Shown here: positions 18,401 to 27,343 of the stretch, piece by piece
How positions within the stretch are numbered: position 1 is the first letter of the stretch
Layout of the letters: every line of letters starts with the position of its first letter
Origin: Streptococcus suis
Lineage (GTDB): Bacteria > Bacillota > Bacilli > Lactobacillales > Streptococcaceae
Assembly: GCA_022354845.1 (NCBI GenBank)
Contig: CP031970.1
Span: forward strand, 1,364,001-1,428,000
Length of the DNA stretch: 64,000 nucleotides
Direction: 5' to 3'
Notes under the pieces: generated by a model
What the model saw: only the letters and a program-made list of their open reading frames with translations
What the model was told of the DNA's origin: nothing
The model's database searches: none
Translations under genes and position numbers: made by a program

Positions 18401-18835
18401 TTATTCTCCAATCATCTTTTGGTATTCAATCTTAATGCATCGGTTCATGACAATCTGGTCTCGACCTGCCTGACGAAGGATTTCCTCAGCTTCTTGACTT
18501 TCCAAACCGAGTTGAGCCCAGAAAATCTTAGCATCTGTTTCAACGAATTCACGAGCAACGTCTGGGAGAAATTCACTCCGTCTAAAGACATTAACAATAT
18601 CGATGGAAAGAGGAATATCTTTGAGACTTGCATAAACAGTCTCACCAAGAATTGTTTCTCCAGCAGACCGTGGATTTACTGGAATAATCCGATAACCAGC
18701 ATCCTGCATGATCCTAGAAACCCGATAGGCTGCTGTTTCTTCCCGATTGGATAATCCAACAACTGCGATGGTTTTAGCTTCTTTAAGAAAGTCGAAAATA
18801 GTATCCTGACTAGGATTTTGAAATGCGTACGTCAT
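18401..18835 (-). CDS. CoA-binding domain protein
   Basis: A 144-residue Rossmann protein of the YccU/CoA-binding family: TIAVVGLSNREETAAYRVSRIM near residue 22, IIPVNPRSAGETILGETVYASL, and INVFRRSEFLP-like binding loop (IDIVNVFRRSEFLPDVA). Function unknown; relatives bind CoA. The start with AAGGAG seven bases upstream is preferred over an earlier in-frame ATG. Confidence 0.85.
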   Translation of the reverse strand: MTYAFQNPSQDTIFDFLKEAKTIAVVGLSNREETAAYRVSRIMQDAGYRIIPVNPRSAGETILGETVYASLKDIPLSIDIVNVFRRSEFLPDVAREFVETDAKIFWAQLGLESQEAEEILRQAGRDQIVMNRCIKIEYQKMIGE

Positions 18836-18882
18836 ATAATTCTCCTTAATCTGAAAGATTATCAATAACTTTCAAAGCCATC

Positions 18883-19641
18883 TTACTTTTTAGAAATCTG
18901 ATACACAACATCCTTCAATTGACCTATAGCTTTTTTCAACAAAGTGCGATCCGTATCAAGTCCAGGATCCAGCGAATAATATATTGCACCAACCACAACA
19001 GAATCATCATAAGAACCAGTAGATTCCATACGGTAAAAGGTTAAACGAGCCAATTTTTGGTCACTGAGAATCTGGCGTCCAACCTGCCACTCTTGCCCAG
19101 CAATCGTCACAACCGTATCTTCTAAAAAATCGTGATTGGTCTCTTTCATGCGTTCGGCCAGCTCATCCATGGTCATATTGCGGCCATCTTCTAATGGAGA
19201 TTGATTGAAGGTGTTGATAGTATAAAGCTGAACCATAAAGGTACTGGCACCTTCTTTCACATCATAGACAGCCAAAAGAGTCTCATCTTCGGTGTTTTCC
19301 ACATTAATCGTCCATGTTGATGGAACATCGTAATAACGAAAATACTCTTTAATATTTCCATTTTCATCCTGTTCCGCTACACCATTGTTGGCCGCATGAA
19401 TCTTGTGGCCTTTTTGCGTCTCATCCGCTGGAGGATTTGGGTTGACGACATTGATTTCTGCGTTGGCCAAGACATCTAACTTTTCGTTACTTGTATCTTC
19501 TTTCTCCTGTAAAATAGGCAAGGTGGCTGAGAATTCTTCTCCTGATGAACTCGACTGTTGACTTGAACTCGTTTGTTCCTTAACACCACATGCAGTGAGA
19601 AACAAACTCAGTAATCCCATCAGTACAAGTGATTTCTTCAT
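18883..19641 (-). CDS. Predicted lipoprotein, function unknown
   Basis: A 252-residue protein with a lipoprotein signal peptide (MKKSLVLMGLLSLFLTAC, lipobox LTAC with cysteine at residue 18) followed by a serine/glutamine-rich linker typical of surface lipoproteins. The rest (about residues 60-250) would face outside the membrane and resembles no family I can name. AAAGGA precedes the ATG. It lies 18 bases after polA and is probably cotranscribed with it. Confidence 0.75.
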   Translation of the reverse strand: MKKSLVLMGLLSLFLTACGVKEQTSSSQQSSSSGEEFSATLPILQEKEDTSNEKLDVLANAEINVVNPNPPADETQKGHKIHAANNGVAEQDENGNIKEYFRYYDVPSTWTINVENTEDETLLAVYDVKEGASTFMVQLYTINTFNQSPLEDGRNMTMDELAERMKETNHDFLEDTVVTIAGQEWQVGRQILSDQKLARLTFYRMESTGSYDDSVVVGAIYYSLDPGLDTDRTLLKKAIGQLKDVVYQISKK

Positions 19642-19659
19642 CGATTTACTTCCTTTAAC

Positions 19660-22296
19660 TTATTTGGCTTCGTACCAAGTCTCACCTTCATTTTCATCCG
19701 CAATCAAGGGAACTGACAACTGAATGGCCGACTCCATGGTCTCCTTGACCATAGCTTTTACTGTTTCCAGCTCTGCCATTGGCACCTCTAAGACAATCTC
19801 ATCGTGTACCTGCAAGAGCATACGGGTCGAAAGACCAGCTTCTGTCAGTGCCCTATCAAGATTGATCATGGCTACTTTGAGAATGTCTGCGGCCGAACCC
19901 TGAATCGGTGAGTTGATGGCCGTCCGCTCCGCGAAATTACGGACATTGAAATTCCGAGAGTTGATATCTGGCAATTCTCGACGACGCTTGTAGAGCGTTT
20001 CTACGTAGCCCTTATCACGGGCTTCTCGCACAATGGTTTCCATGTAGTCTTTGATACCAGGGAAACGTTCAAAATACGTGTCGATATAGTTTTTGGCTTC
20101 CTTACGGGAAATTCCAAGGTTGTTGGAAAGACCGAAATCAGAAATTCCATAAACAACACCAAAGTTGACAGCCTTGGCATTCCGACGGTCATTTGGCGTC
20201 ACATCCTCTGCCTTTTCAATCCCAAAAACACGCATGGCTGTTGACGTATGAATGTCAGCACCCTGTTGGAAGGCTTCAATCAAGTGTTGGTCTTGGGAAA
20301 TATGGGCCAATACACGCAATTCAATCTGTGAATAGTCCGATGCCAAGAGGACACTATTTTCAAGCGAAGGAACAAATGCCTTACGAATCAAACGACCTTG
20401 TTCTAGACGAACAGGAATATTTTGCAGGTTGGGATCCGTCGATGAGAGACGACCTGTCTGCGTCAAATCCTGCACATAGCGGGTATGAATCTTACCATCT
20501 CCTAAAATGGCATCCTGTAAGCCGATCACATAGGTAGACTGAAGCTTGGTAATCTGACGGTAGTCCAAAATTTTTGAAACAATTGGAGCGATTGGTGCCA
20601 ACCGTTCCAAGACATCCACCGCTGTAGAATAGCCTGTCTTGGTTTTCTTGGTGTATTCCAAGGGCAAGCCCATATCCTCAAAGAGAATAGTCCCTAATTG
20701 CTTAGGCGAATTGATATTAAATTCTTGACCAGCCAACTCATAGATTTCATTGGTCAACTGCTCAATTAAGACTTCATTTTCAGCCTGCATGGCTTTTAAG
20801 GTCTCAACTTTTACCTTGATTCCAGCAATTTCCATCTTGGCTAAGACATTAGCAAGCGGCAACTCCATCTCAAAGAGAAGATCGGACTGCTGGTTTTCCT
20901 CTAACTTGGCCAACATCGGTGCTTCTGTCTCCATCAAGACCTGCACCTTGCGGGCCAAGTGCGGGAAGAAAACATCACGCTCAGGCAGAGCCAACTTCGC
21001 ACCTTTGCCGTATATGGCCTCGTCAGGAATCAAGCTGGTCTGTCCATAGAGATGGGCGATGGTTGTCAACGCATTGTCGTCAACTGTTGAAAGCAAATAC
21101 TTGGCGAGTCGGCTATCAAAGGTTGCAGGGAGTAAATCAATCCCTTTACGCGCAAGCAAAACCTTGCCACGCTTGAAATCATAGGTTTTGATAGGCTGGT
21201 GTTCCAGAAAATCCTTCAATACCGGACTATCCAAGAGCTCAGGTCCACCAACATAGATACCATCCTTGTCCCCCCAAGCCAGACCAACTACCTCTTCTCG
21301 GTGGTAATTCTCCCCCAAGATTTCAAAGTAAAAGAATTGGTCTTTTTTGAACATAGCAGAGCTGACTTCGGATACGATTTGAAAATCCAGTACTTCTTCC
21401 TCTTGCATGTTCGTCGTGCCTAGCTGGGCCCGTAACTGTTTGAAGCCCATATCATCATAAAACTGACCCAACTCCTCAATCCGTGGACCTTGGTAAACAA
21501 TGTCATCCAAACCAATTTCAATCGGTGCCTGCGTATCGATGGTTGCAAGGGTTCGAGATAGGAAGGCTTGTTCCTTATCCGCAATCAGGTTTTCCTTCAT
21601 TTTGGAAGCCTTCATGCTATCGATATGGTCATAAATTCCTTCCAAGGAACCAAACTCGGTTAGAAGCTTCAGACCTGTCTTTTCACCGATTTTGGTCACA
21701 CCAGGAATGTTATCGGACTTATCTCCCATGAGGGCTTTGAGGTCAATAAACTGTGTTGGCGTGATGCCCATTTTTTCCATGAGGTAGGCAGGGGTAAATT
21801 CTTCGAACTCGGCAACCCCTTTCTTGGAAATTTCCACAACAGTGTTTTCATCCGTCAGCTGAATCAAGTCTTTATCACCGCTGACAATGGTCACATCGAA
21901 AGGAATGTCTGTCCGCTCTGCCATTTTATCCAAAGTACCGATAATATCGTCGGCTTCGTACTGGCTCAACTCATAGTGCTTAATCCCCATGGCATCTAGC
22001 ATCTGGCGGATAAAGGGAAATTGCTCACGGAACTCATCTGGAGTTTTGGCACGACCTGCCTTATAGTCCGCAAACATCTCTGTTCGGAAAGTTGTCTTCC
22101 CTGCATCAAATGCTACCAAAATGTGAGTCGGCTCAATCCGCTTCATCATATGGTCCAACATGAGATGGAAACCATAAATCGCATTGGTATGAAGACCAGT
22201 CGGACTCTTAAAGCGATCGATTTGATGATAAAGTGCAAAGAAAGCACGAAAAGCTACAGAAGAGCCATCAATTAATAATAACTTGTTTTTATCCAT
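19660..22296 (-). CDS. polA: DNA polymerase I
   Basis: Fills gaps and removes RNA primers. The 878-residue protein has an N-terminal 5' nuclease (LLLIDGSSVAFRAFFAL, ALMGDKSDNIPGV), a central 3'-5' exonuclease-like domain without the usual acidic catalytic set, and the polymerase domain: motif A DYSQIELRVLAHIS, motif B RRNAKAVNFGVVYGIS and motif C LQVHDEIVLEVP. The start is MDKNKLLLIDGSS. No Shine-Dalgarno exists; TGCTATAAT ends exactly six bases before the ATG, so the mRNA looks leaderless. Confidence 0.96.
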   Translation of the reverse strand: MDKNKLLLIDGSSVAFRAFFALYHQIDRFKSPTGLHTNAIYGFHLMLDHMMKRIEPTHILVAFDAGKTTFRTEMFADYKAGRAKTPDEFREQFPFIRQMLDAMGIKHYELSQYEADDIIGTLDKMAERTDIPFDVTIVSGDKDLIQLTDENTVVEISKKGVAEFEEFTPAYLMEKMGITPTQFIDLKALMGDKSDNIPGVTKIGEKTGLKLLTEFGSLEGIYDHIDSMKASKMKENLIADKEQAFLSRTLATIDTQAPIEIGLDDIVYQGPRIEELGQFYDDMGFKQLRAQLGTTNMQEEEVLDFQIVSEVSSAMFKKDQFFYFEILGENYHREEVVGLAWGDKDGIYVGGPELLDSPVLKDFLEHQPIKTYDFKRGKVLLARKGIDLLPATFDSRLAKYLLSTVDDNALTTIAHLYGQTSLIPDEAIYGKGAKLALPERDVFFPHLARKVQVLMETEAPMLAKLEENQQSDLLFEMELPLANVLAKMEIAGIKVKVETLKAMQAENEVLIEQLTNEIYELAGQEFNINSPKQLGTILFEDMGLPLEYTKKTKTGYSTAVDVLERLAPIAPIVSKILDYRQITKLQSTYVIGLQDAILGDGKIHTRYVQDLTQTGRLSSTDPNLQNIPVRLEQGRLIRKAFVPSLENSVLLASDYSQIELRVLAHISQDQHLIEAFQQGADIHTSTAMRVFGIEKAEDVTPNDRRNAKAVNFGVVYGISDFGLSNNLGISRKEAKNYIDTYFERFPGIKDYMETIVREARDKGYVETLYKRRRELPDINSRNFNVRNFAERTAINSPIQGSAADILKVAMINLDRALTEAGLSTRMLLQVHDEIVLEVPMAELETVKAMVKETMESAIQLSVPLIADENEGETWYEAK

Positions 22297-22302
22297 AGAA
22301 CT

Positions 22303-22311
22303 ATTATAGCA
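22303..22311 (-). promoter_or_regulatory. polA extended -10 promoter, apparently leaderless
   Basis: TGCTATAAT on the minus strand, then AGTTCT, then the polA ATG. There is no recognisable -35 hexamer, which extended -10 promoters can do without. Confidence 0.7.
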
Positions 22312-22370
22312 TGAAATCAGGGATTTTGCGGTATATGGACGCCTGATCAAATAGAAAAACCTAGTAAATA

Positions 22371-23678
22371 CTAGGATTTTTCTTTGCGATAATATATGTT
22401 CTTAGCAACAACCATACTATGTGGTTTTTCATATTCTTGATCCAGATAGGTTTGATAGGTACCAGGGGCGATAAACCCTCGAATGCCTAGGATGTCCGTG
22501 CCCGCTTGTCCAATGACTGAGTCTGCCAAGAGGACACAGTTGGTGGATAGGACAAAATAGGTTTTGAATTTCGATTTTCTAAATTTAAATAACTCAGCAC
22601 CGATTTCTTCTTTGATTCGATAGGCGTACATTTCAATCGCTTGTCCATCTGTGGTTTTTGATACTTTTTCAGAACTTGGATTCCAAGGCACCAACAGCTT
22701 GTCAATCTCATCCAACCGTTCTTCAATAGCTGCCTCTTGCTCAGGACTCAACACCATCTGGTAACCAAGTATGGTCATCCCCTCTTGGGTACAAAAGTCA
22801 ATATAGGATTGGCGCTCAGCTTTAAATAAAACACCATCACCAATCGCCCCACCCAGACGTTCCGACAAGACATCATAAGAGCCGTAGCCATAGACCCGTC
22901 CCTTATAACTCAGATCCACATGCCCTACCACACCAAAGCCTTCCTCACCCACATGAATGAAGACTTCTAGTGAGGGTACTGTCGCAATGTCTTTGTGACC
23001 ATTATAAACGGACTGTGGCGTCTGACCTTTATTGTCTGCTAGAAAATCATTGATCCGTTGCAAGGTCAGTCGAGGAATGAGTGCAGCCATGAACAAGGGA
23101 AGTGTCACTCGAAGATGACGCTTGGGACGTTGCTGCTCGACTGCTTCTTCAAACAATAAACCATCCCGCAAATTGGTCATACCATAGAGGATCAAATAAA
23201 CACCAATGACCAAGGTCTGTACAACCAATTGTGTGCCAGATACAAAAAGGGAAGCTGTCCCCAAGACAGATAACCAAATCCCATCCATCAAAAAACGAAG
23301 CCTCGGTTCAACCTGATCTTTTCGATACAAATAATAGGTAATAAAGTTAATCACCGCTGTAAACAGCTGGTATATACCAATAAATATCGCCGCAAAATAC
23401 AAGGGAATCTGAACGGCCAAGTCAATACTAGCTAGAACGCCAAACAAAACAGCCTTGCCCACCAAAGCTAAAATACTTTCATTTGACTTCTTCTTTCTGA
23501 AGAAAATCATGCTCAATTCATAAAGAGCTAAGAAGAATAACCCAGCGTGAATAAAACGCAAAATCAACCCTGGAAATTGCCAGCCAGCAATCAGAAAGCA
23601 AATACCAATGATGACAAGAATCAGCCCCTCGCCAACCAGCTTTCGACCCGTTAAACCTAAATCACTAATCTTTTTCAT
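22371..23678 (-). CDS. DUF308-like multi-spanning membrane protein with soluble C-terminus
   Basis: 435 residues. About seven to eight hydrophobic helices fill residues 15-180 in the manner of HdeD/DUF308 proteins, followed by a ~250-residue cytoplasmic part of unknown type (LEVFIHVGEEGFGVVGHVDLSYKG, GYGSYDVLSERLG, FKTYFVLSTNCVLLADSVIG). The C-terminal part resembles surfactin-independent streptococcal proteins of unknown role rather than any named enzyme. The start ATG at 23678 lies six bases after TGGTATAAT with no SD. Confidence 0.7.
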   Translation of the reverse strand: MKKISDLGLTGRKLVGEGLILVIIGICFLIAGWQFPGLILRFIHAGLFFLALYELSMIFFRKKKSNESILALVGKAVLFGVLASIDLAVQIPLYFAAIFIGIYQLFTAVINFITYYLYRKDQVEPRLRFLMDGIWLSVLGTASLFVSGTQLVVQTLVIGVYLILYGMTNLRDGLLFEEAVEQQRPKRHLRVTLPLFMAALIPRLTLQRINDFLADNKGQTPQSVYNGHKDIATVPSLEVFIHVGEEGFGVVGHVDLSYKGRVYGYGSYDVLSERLGGAIGDGVLFKAERQSYIDFCTQEGMTILGYQMVLSPEQEAAIEERLDEIDKLLVPWNPSSEKVSKTTDGQAIEMYAYRIKEEIGAELFKFRKSKFKTYFVLSTNCVLLADSVIGQAGTDILGIRGFIAPGTYQTYLDQEYEKPHSMVVAKNIYYRKEKS

Positions 23679-23684
23679 ATGAAG

Positions 23685-23693
23685 ATTATACCA
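23685..23693 (-). promoter_or_regulatory. Extended -10 promoter of the DUF308-like gene, apparently leaderless
   Basis: TGGTATAAT followed by CTTCAT and the ATG on the minus strand. The spacing is identical to that seen at polA, marR and the ORF before queA. Confidence 0.7.
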
Positions 23694-23852
23694 TAGTGGG
23701 GATAGCAGTCCAAAATACAACATTTATCATCCTATAACCTACAAAAGCACACCTATTCGTCAACATGCTACTTCACTCATAAAAATCTTGTATAAAATAA
23801 TATTGTCCTTCGAAAAGGTATGAGCCATAAAAAAGAATCCTAATCATAAAGA

Positions 23853-23870
23853 CTAGAATTCTAGTTTTTT
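23853..23870 (+). terminator. Palindrome with T run next to the ISL3 element
   Basis: ACTAGAATTCTAGT is a perfect palindrome followed by TTTTTT, terminator-like for plus-strand transcripts. The ISL3 left end starts two bases later. The 23694-23852 stretch shows no gene. Confidence 0.55.
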
Positions 23871-24462
23871 CGGCTCTATAATTTCTGTAGTGGGTAAAAC
23901 CATTGTAGAGATTATAGAGTTTTTTGAGTATATACAAAAAGTCCCATATGACCTATAATGAAAAGCGTTCAACTAAATCATTAGAAAGACTCATATGGAA
24001 CAACTAAATCTTATCACAAATTTTCTTAGAATTAAAGACCAAAATATCCTTATCACTGATGAATATGATATGGGAACTCACTTAGAACTCCACGGTCACT
24101 TGGATTACACAGCCCTTAAATGCCCTTCCTGCAAGGGAAAAATGGCAAAATACGACTTCCAGAAAGCCTCTAAAATCCCCTACCTAGAAACTGCTGGCTA
24201 CCCTTTACTTATCCGTCTTCGAAAGCGTCGTTTCAAGTGTAAAGATTGCGGAAAAATGGCGGTCGCTGAAACTCCTCTTGTCAAGAAGAACCACCAAATC
24301 TCTGTCGCTGTTAACCAGAAAATCGCACAATTACTCATCGAAAATCAAGCAATGAAACATATTGCACACAGGCTATCTATCTCAACATCATCAGTTATAA
24401 GAAAGCTAAATGAGTTCAAGTTTGAAACGGATTGGAATACCTTACCTGAGGTGATGAGCTGG

Positions 24463-24497
24463 GAGTCAAACAGTCTGGGGATAGACTGTTTGAGCTG
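24463..24497 (-). repeat. Short palindromic repeat inside transposase (copy A)
   Basis: TCAAACAGTCT pairs perfectly with AGACTGTTTGA around GGGGAT. Read on the minus strand it matches the second hairpin of the repeat at 60560-60625. It replaces about nine bases of transposase coding sequence. Confidence 0.75.
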
Positions 24498-24672
24498 CCT
24501 TCAAGAAAGGAAAGATGAGCTTCATCGCTCAAGATTTCAATTCCCTAAATGTCATAACCATTCTGGACGGAAGAACTCAAGCAACCATCCGAAACCACTT
24601 TCTACGCTATCCTAGAAAGGTTAGAAATCGGGTCAAAGTGATTACCATGGATATGTTTAGTCCCTATTATCA

Positions 24673-24745
24673 ACTTGCTAACCCCTTCGCTCTTCTATTT
24701 CTGAGCTCAGGCTGAAACAGTCTATTCCCAGACTGTTTCACTCCC
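24673..24745 (+). repeat. Two-hairpin dispersed repeat inside transposase (copy B)
   Basis: TGAAACAGTCT pairs perfectly with AGACTGTTTCA around ATTCCC. Its left part (CGCTCTTCTATTTCTGAG) matches the left part of the 60560 copy, although its first hairpin is degenerate. Confidence 0.75.
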
Positions 24746-25417
24746 CAATGCAAAAATTGTACTCGATCGCTTTCATATCGTGCAACACCTTAGTCGTGCT
24801 ATGAACCGTGTCCGTATTCAAATTATGAATCAATTCGACAGAAAATCGCACGAATACCGAGCATTGAAACGTTACTGGAAATTGATACAACAAGATAGCC
24901 GTAAACTCAGCGATAAACGATTTTATCGCCCTATGTTTCGAATGCATTTGACTAACAAGGAAATCCAAGAAAAACTCCTATCCTACTCTGATGAACTCTA
25001 TCAGCTTCTCTTATTTCATTTCCAAGAGAAGAACTCAGACCATTTCTTTGACCTCATCGAACAGGAAATAGCCACTGTTAATCCTATTTTCCAGACGGTA
25101 TTGAAGACATTTCTAAAGGATAAAGACAAGGTTGTAAACGCCATGGATTTACCTTATTCTAACGCCAAACTGGAAGCTACCAACAATCTCATCAAAGTTA
25201 TTAAGAGAAATGCCTTTGGTTTCAGGAACTTTGAAAACTTTAAAAAACGGATTTTGATTGCTTTGAACAGTGAAAAGGGCTGGGGAGAGCCCTTTTCAGC
25301 TTATCTCCTAAAAACAAGAAAGAGATAAAGAAAGAGAGAACGAAGTTCGTCCTCTCTAGGTGTTAGCTTTTCATCTACCCACTACAGTTGACAAAGAGCC
25401 AAAAAAAGAAACACAAC

Positions 25418-25903
25418 TCAAATGTACTTCTTTCTAATCTTATTTATTTTCATCATAAAAGTATACATTAAACAACTAATAAATCCACCAAAAGTATCTA
25501 TAAGCGTATCAGAGAATTGTCCAGTTCTCCCATTGACAAAAGTTTGAAGATACTCATCAGTACAGGAATAAATAAAACAAATAACTAGAGCAATTATAAA
25601 CTTTCTATTTCCTTTAACACCACTATTTTTTAATGCAATTAATATAAGTATTGTAAATATAAAATATTCACTTGCATGAGCAGCTTTCCTTAATGGATAA
25701 TTTAATTTTTCAATAACCTGATTCATTATATTTTCACTTGGATGTTTATCTGTTATACCCAGTCCATTAGTAGTTTCTACTGATTTTTCAACAACATCGT
25801 TAACAATTTCGTTAATGATTGTTTTGCTCTTTCCGTTTGATTCATTCGTATCCATACTAGACATAAATAATATCAATCCTGTCCATAGAATAAAAAAATC
25901 CAA
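25418..25903 (-). CDS. VanZ-family membrane protein
   Basis: 161 residues with a VanZ-like layout: a first hydrophobic segment, a variable extracytoplasmic loop (residues ~17-60), then LRKAAHASEYFIFTILILIAL and DEYLQTFVNGRTGQFSDTLIDTFGGF, which hold the family's conserved His-Glu and Arg-x-x-x-Asp-x-x-x-Asp features. VanZ proteins of capsule and teichoplanin loci have no settled biochemical role. The start is uncertain: TTG at 25903, or ATG at 25864. It is the last gene of the capsule cassette. Confidence 0.8.
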   Translation of the reverse strand: MDFFILWTGLILFMSSMDTNESNGKSKTIINEIVNDVVEKSVETTNGLGITDKHPSENIMNQVIEKLNYPLRKAAHASEYFIFTILILIALKNSGVKGNRKFIIALVICFIYSCTDEYLQTFVNGRTGQFSDTLIDTFGGFISCLMYTFMMKINKIRKKYI

Positions 25904-25916
25904 CTCATTATTTTTT

Positions 25917-27326
25917 TTATGCTTGCTTTTTCCAATTTTTAATCTTCTTTAAAATCATATTTATATAGTTTTTATTATCAATAAAAACATATACAATAAC
26001 TAAAACTAAATAAATGGCAGAAATCAATGTATTATTAAAATAATATAATAGTAAAGAAATTAAAAACAATAAAAGTACAATACTAAATTCTTTAAAGTTT
26101 ATTTTTAACTTTACATATTTCTGAACATCAACTATTCTAAAAATACTCATAATCAAAAATGCTAATACTGTACTTATAGCCGCTGCAAATATCCCAATAT
26201 ATTTAACTAAAAACACATTAATTAATATATTTAATACACCAGCACCAAAGGATGTCTTAGCAACTTCTTTTGTTAATTTTTTTGCTACATATATACTTCC
26301 TAAAAATGAAACTATAATATTAAATATCATTCCAACTAAAAGGATTGGAATATATATATATGCCTCACTATAACTCTTGCTTATTAATGTATTAAACAAA
26401 AATGGTAATGCTACAGTTATTAAAAGACAAACTACTAATGAATATTTCAATGTTTTATTGAATACACCAGAGAAAAATTCATTTTTGTCTTCATCATTTA
26501 TATGTAATGAAGCTGACTCTGTCCAAGATAAGTTAAAAATATTAAATATTTGCATTAGTATAGAAGAAAATTTATTAGAAACAGCATATATTCCATTTGC
26601 TCCTGCTCCTAAAAAAATAGAAATTATTGTCCTATCCGATACATTTATGGTCCACCAAATTAATCCATTTGGCACAAGTGGTAATGAGTACTTTAATTGT
26701 TTGTGTATTGTTTGTTTACTAACACTTGAATATTTAATTTTTTTATATAATTCACAACTTGTAAATATATATATGGCAGCAAAAATATTTGATAAAATTG
26801 TTGAAATAATCATACCATCTACATTAAACTTTAGTACAACTAAAAATAAAATATTCAATAAAATTGTAGATACACCAGCAATAACACTAGATATAGAATA
26901 TTCAACATTTTTTCCTAATCCTCTTGCTATCTGCATAAATACACTAGATACCATTACAGCTAAAATATTTAGAATTATATAATTTTTATATGGAATATTT
27001 ATAAATATAGATATTAAATAATAACCTATAAGGCAAATAATAAATTGTAATACTACACTATATATTCCAGATGATATAATTTTACTTGTTTTCTCATAAT
27101 TACTACGAACATCTATCAATTCTCTAAAAATAGCCATTTCCATTTGTAGCGAAATAACAGGAACAAACAAAGCTACATACGTAACTATTAGATCATAAAT
27201 TCCATATTCATTAGCTGAAAGTATGCTTGTATATAAAGGAAGCAAGAAAAAAGATAAAAATTGCGTGCAAAATTTTCCAAGTAAAATTATGATAGTATTT
27301 TTTATTAACTCTTTATCTTTTTCCAT
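25917..27326 (-). CDS. wzx: Wzx flippase (polysaccharide repeat-unit exporter)
   Basis: 469 residues with about 13-14 hydrophobic helices, starting IKNTIIILLGKFCTQFLSFFLLPLYTSIL as in the MATE-like PST/Wzx family. It would flip the lipid-linked capsule repeat unit to the outer face of the membrane for Wzy. AAGGAG lies upstream. Composition is very AT-rich, as in the rest of the cassette. It follows the pyruvyltransferase gene by 17 bases. Confidence 0.92.
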   Translation of the reverse strand: MEKDKELIKNTIIILLGKFCTQFLSFFLLPLYTSILSANEYGIYDLIVTYVALFVPVISLQMEMAIFRELIDVRSNYEKTSKIISSGIYSVVLQFIICLIGYYLISIFINIPYKNYIILNILAVMVSSVFMQIARGLGKNVEYSISSVIAGVSTILLNILFLVVLKFNVDGMIISTILSNIFAAIYIFTSCELYKKIKYSSVSKQTIHKQLKYSLPLVPNGLIWWTINVSDRTIISIFLGAGANGIYAVSNKFSSILMQIFNIFNLSWTESASLHINDEDKNEFFSGVFNKTLKYSLVVCLLITVALPFLFNTLISKSYSEAYIYIPILLVGMIFNIIVSFLGSIYVAKKLTKEVAKTSFGAGVLNILINVFLVKYIGIFAAAISTVLAFLIMSIFRIVDVQKYVKLKINFKEFSIVLLLFLISLLLYYFNNTLISAIYLVLVIVYVFIDNKNYINMILKKIKNWKKQA

Positions 27327-27343
27327 TATTTTCTCCTTAAATT

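Larger units (their letters stand above)
23995..25328 (+). pseudogene. ISL3-family transposase, interrupted by two palindromic insertions
   Basis: The N-terminal zinc-ribbon region (CPSCKGKM, CKDCGK with paired cysteines, residues ~45-85) and helix-turn-helix lie in the first open frame. The catalytic core continues in other frames: ITILDGRTQATIRNHFLRYP, VITMDMFSPYYQLA, then VLDRFHIVQHLSRAMNRVR and LPYSNAKLEATNNLIKVIKRNAFGFRNFENFKKR. The frame is broken after MSWES by a ~33-base palindromic insertion and again after MFSPYYQLA by a ~65-base one. No functional transposase can be made. Confidence 0.9.
23872..25400 (+). mobile_element. ISL3-family insertion sequence (IS1167-like), inactivated
   Basis: About 1.53 kb. 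The 24-base ends are imperfect inverted repeats that share GGCTCT at the tip and CTGTAGTGGGT inside. The single transposase gene inside is broken. The flanking eight bases do not form an obvious target duplication. It closes the capsule locus on its distal side. A hairpin (AGAGAGAACGAAGTTCGTCCTCTCT) follows the transposase at 25336-25360. Confidence 0.85.

Noticed and set aside
26377-26982. Plus-strand open frame of 201 codons within wzx
   Set aside because: It is a shadow of the wzx coding frame in very AT-rich DNA, without a ribosome site or a recognisable family.
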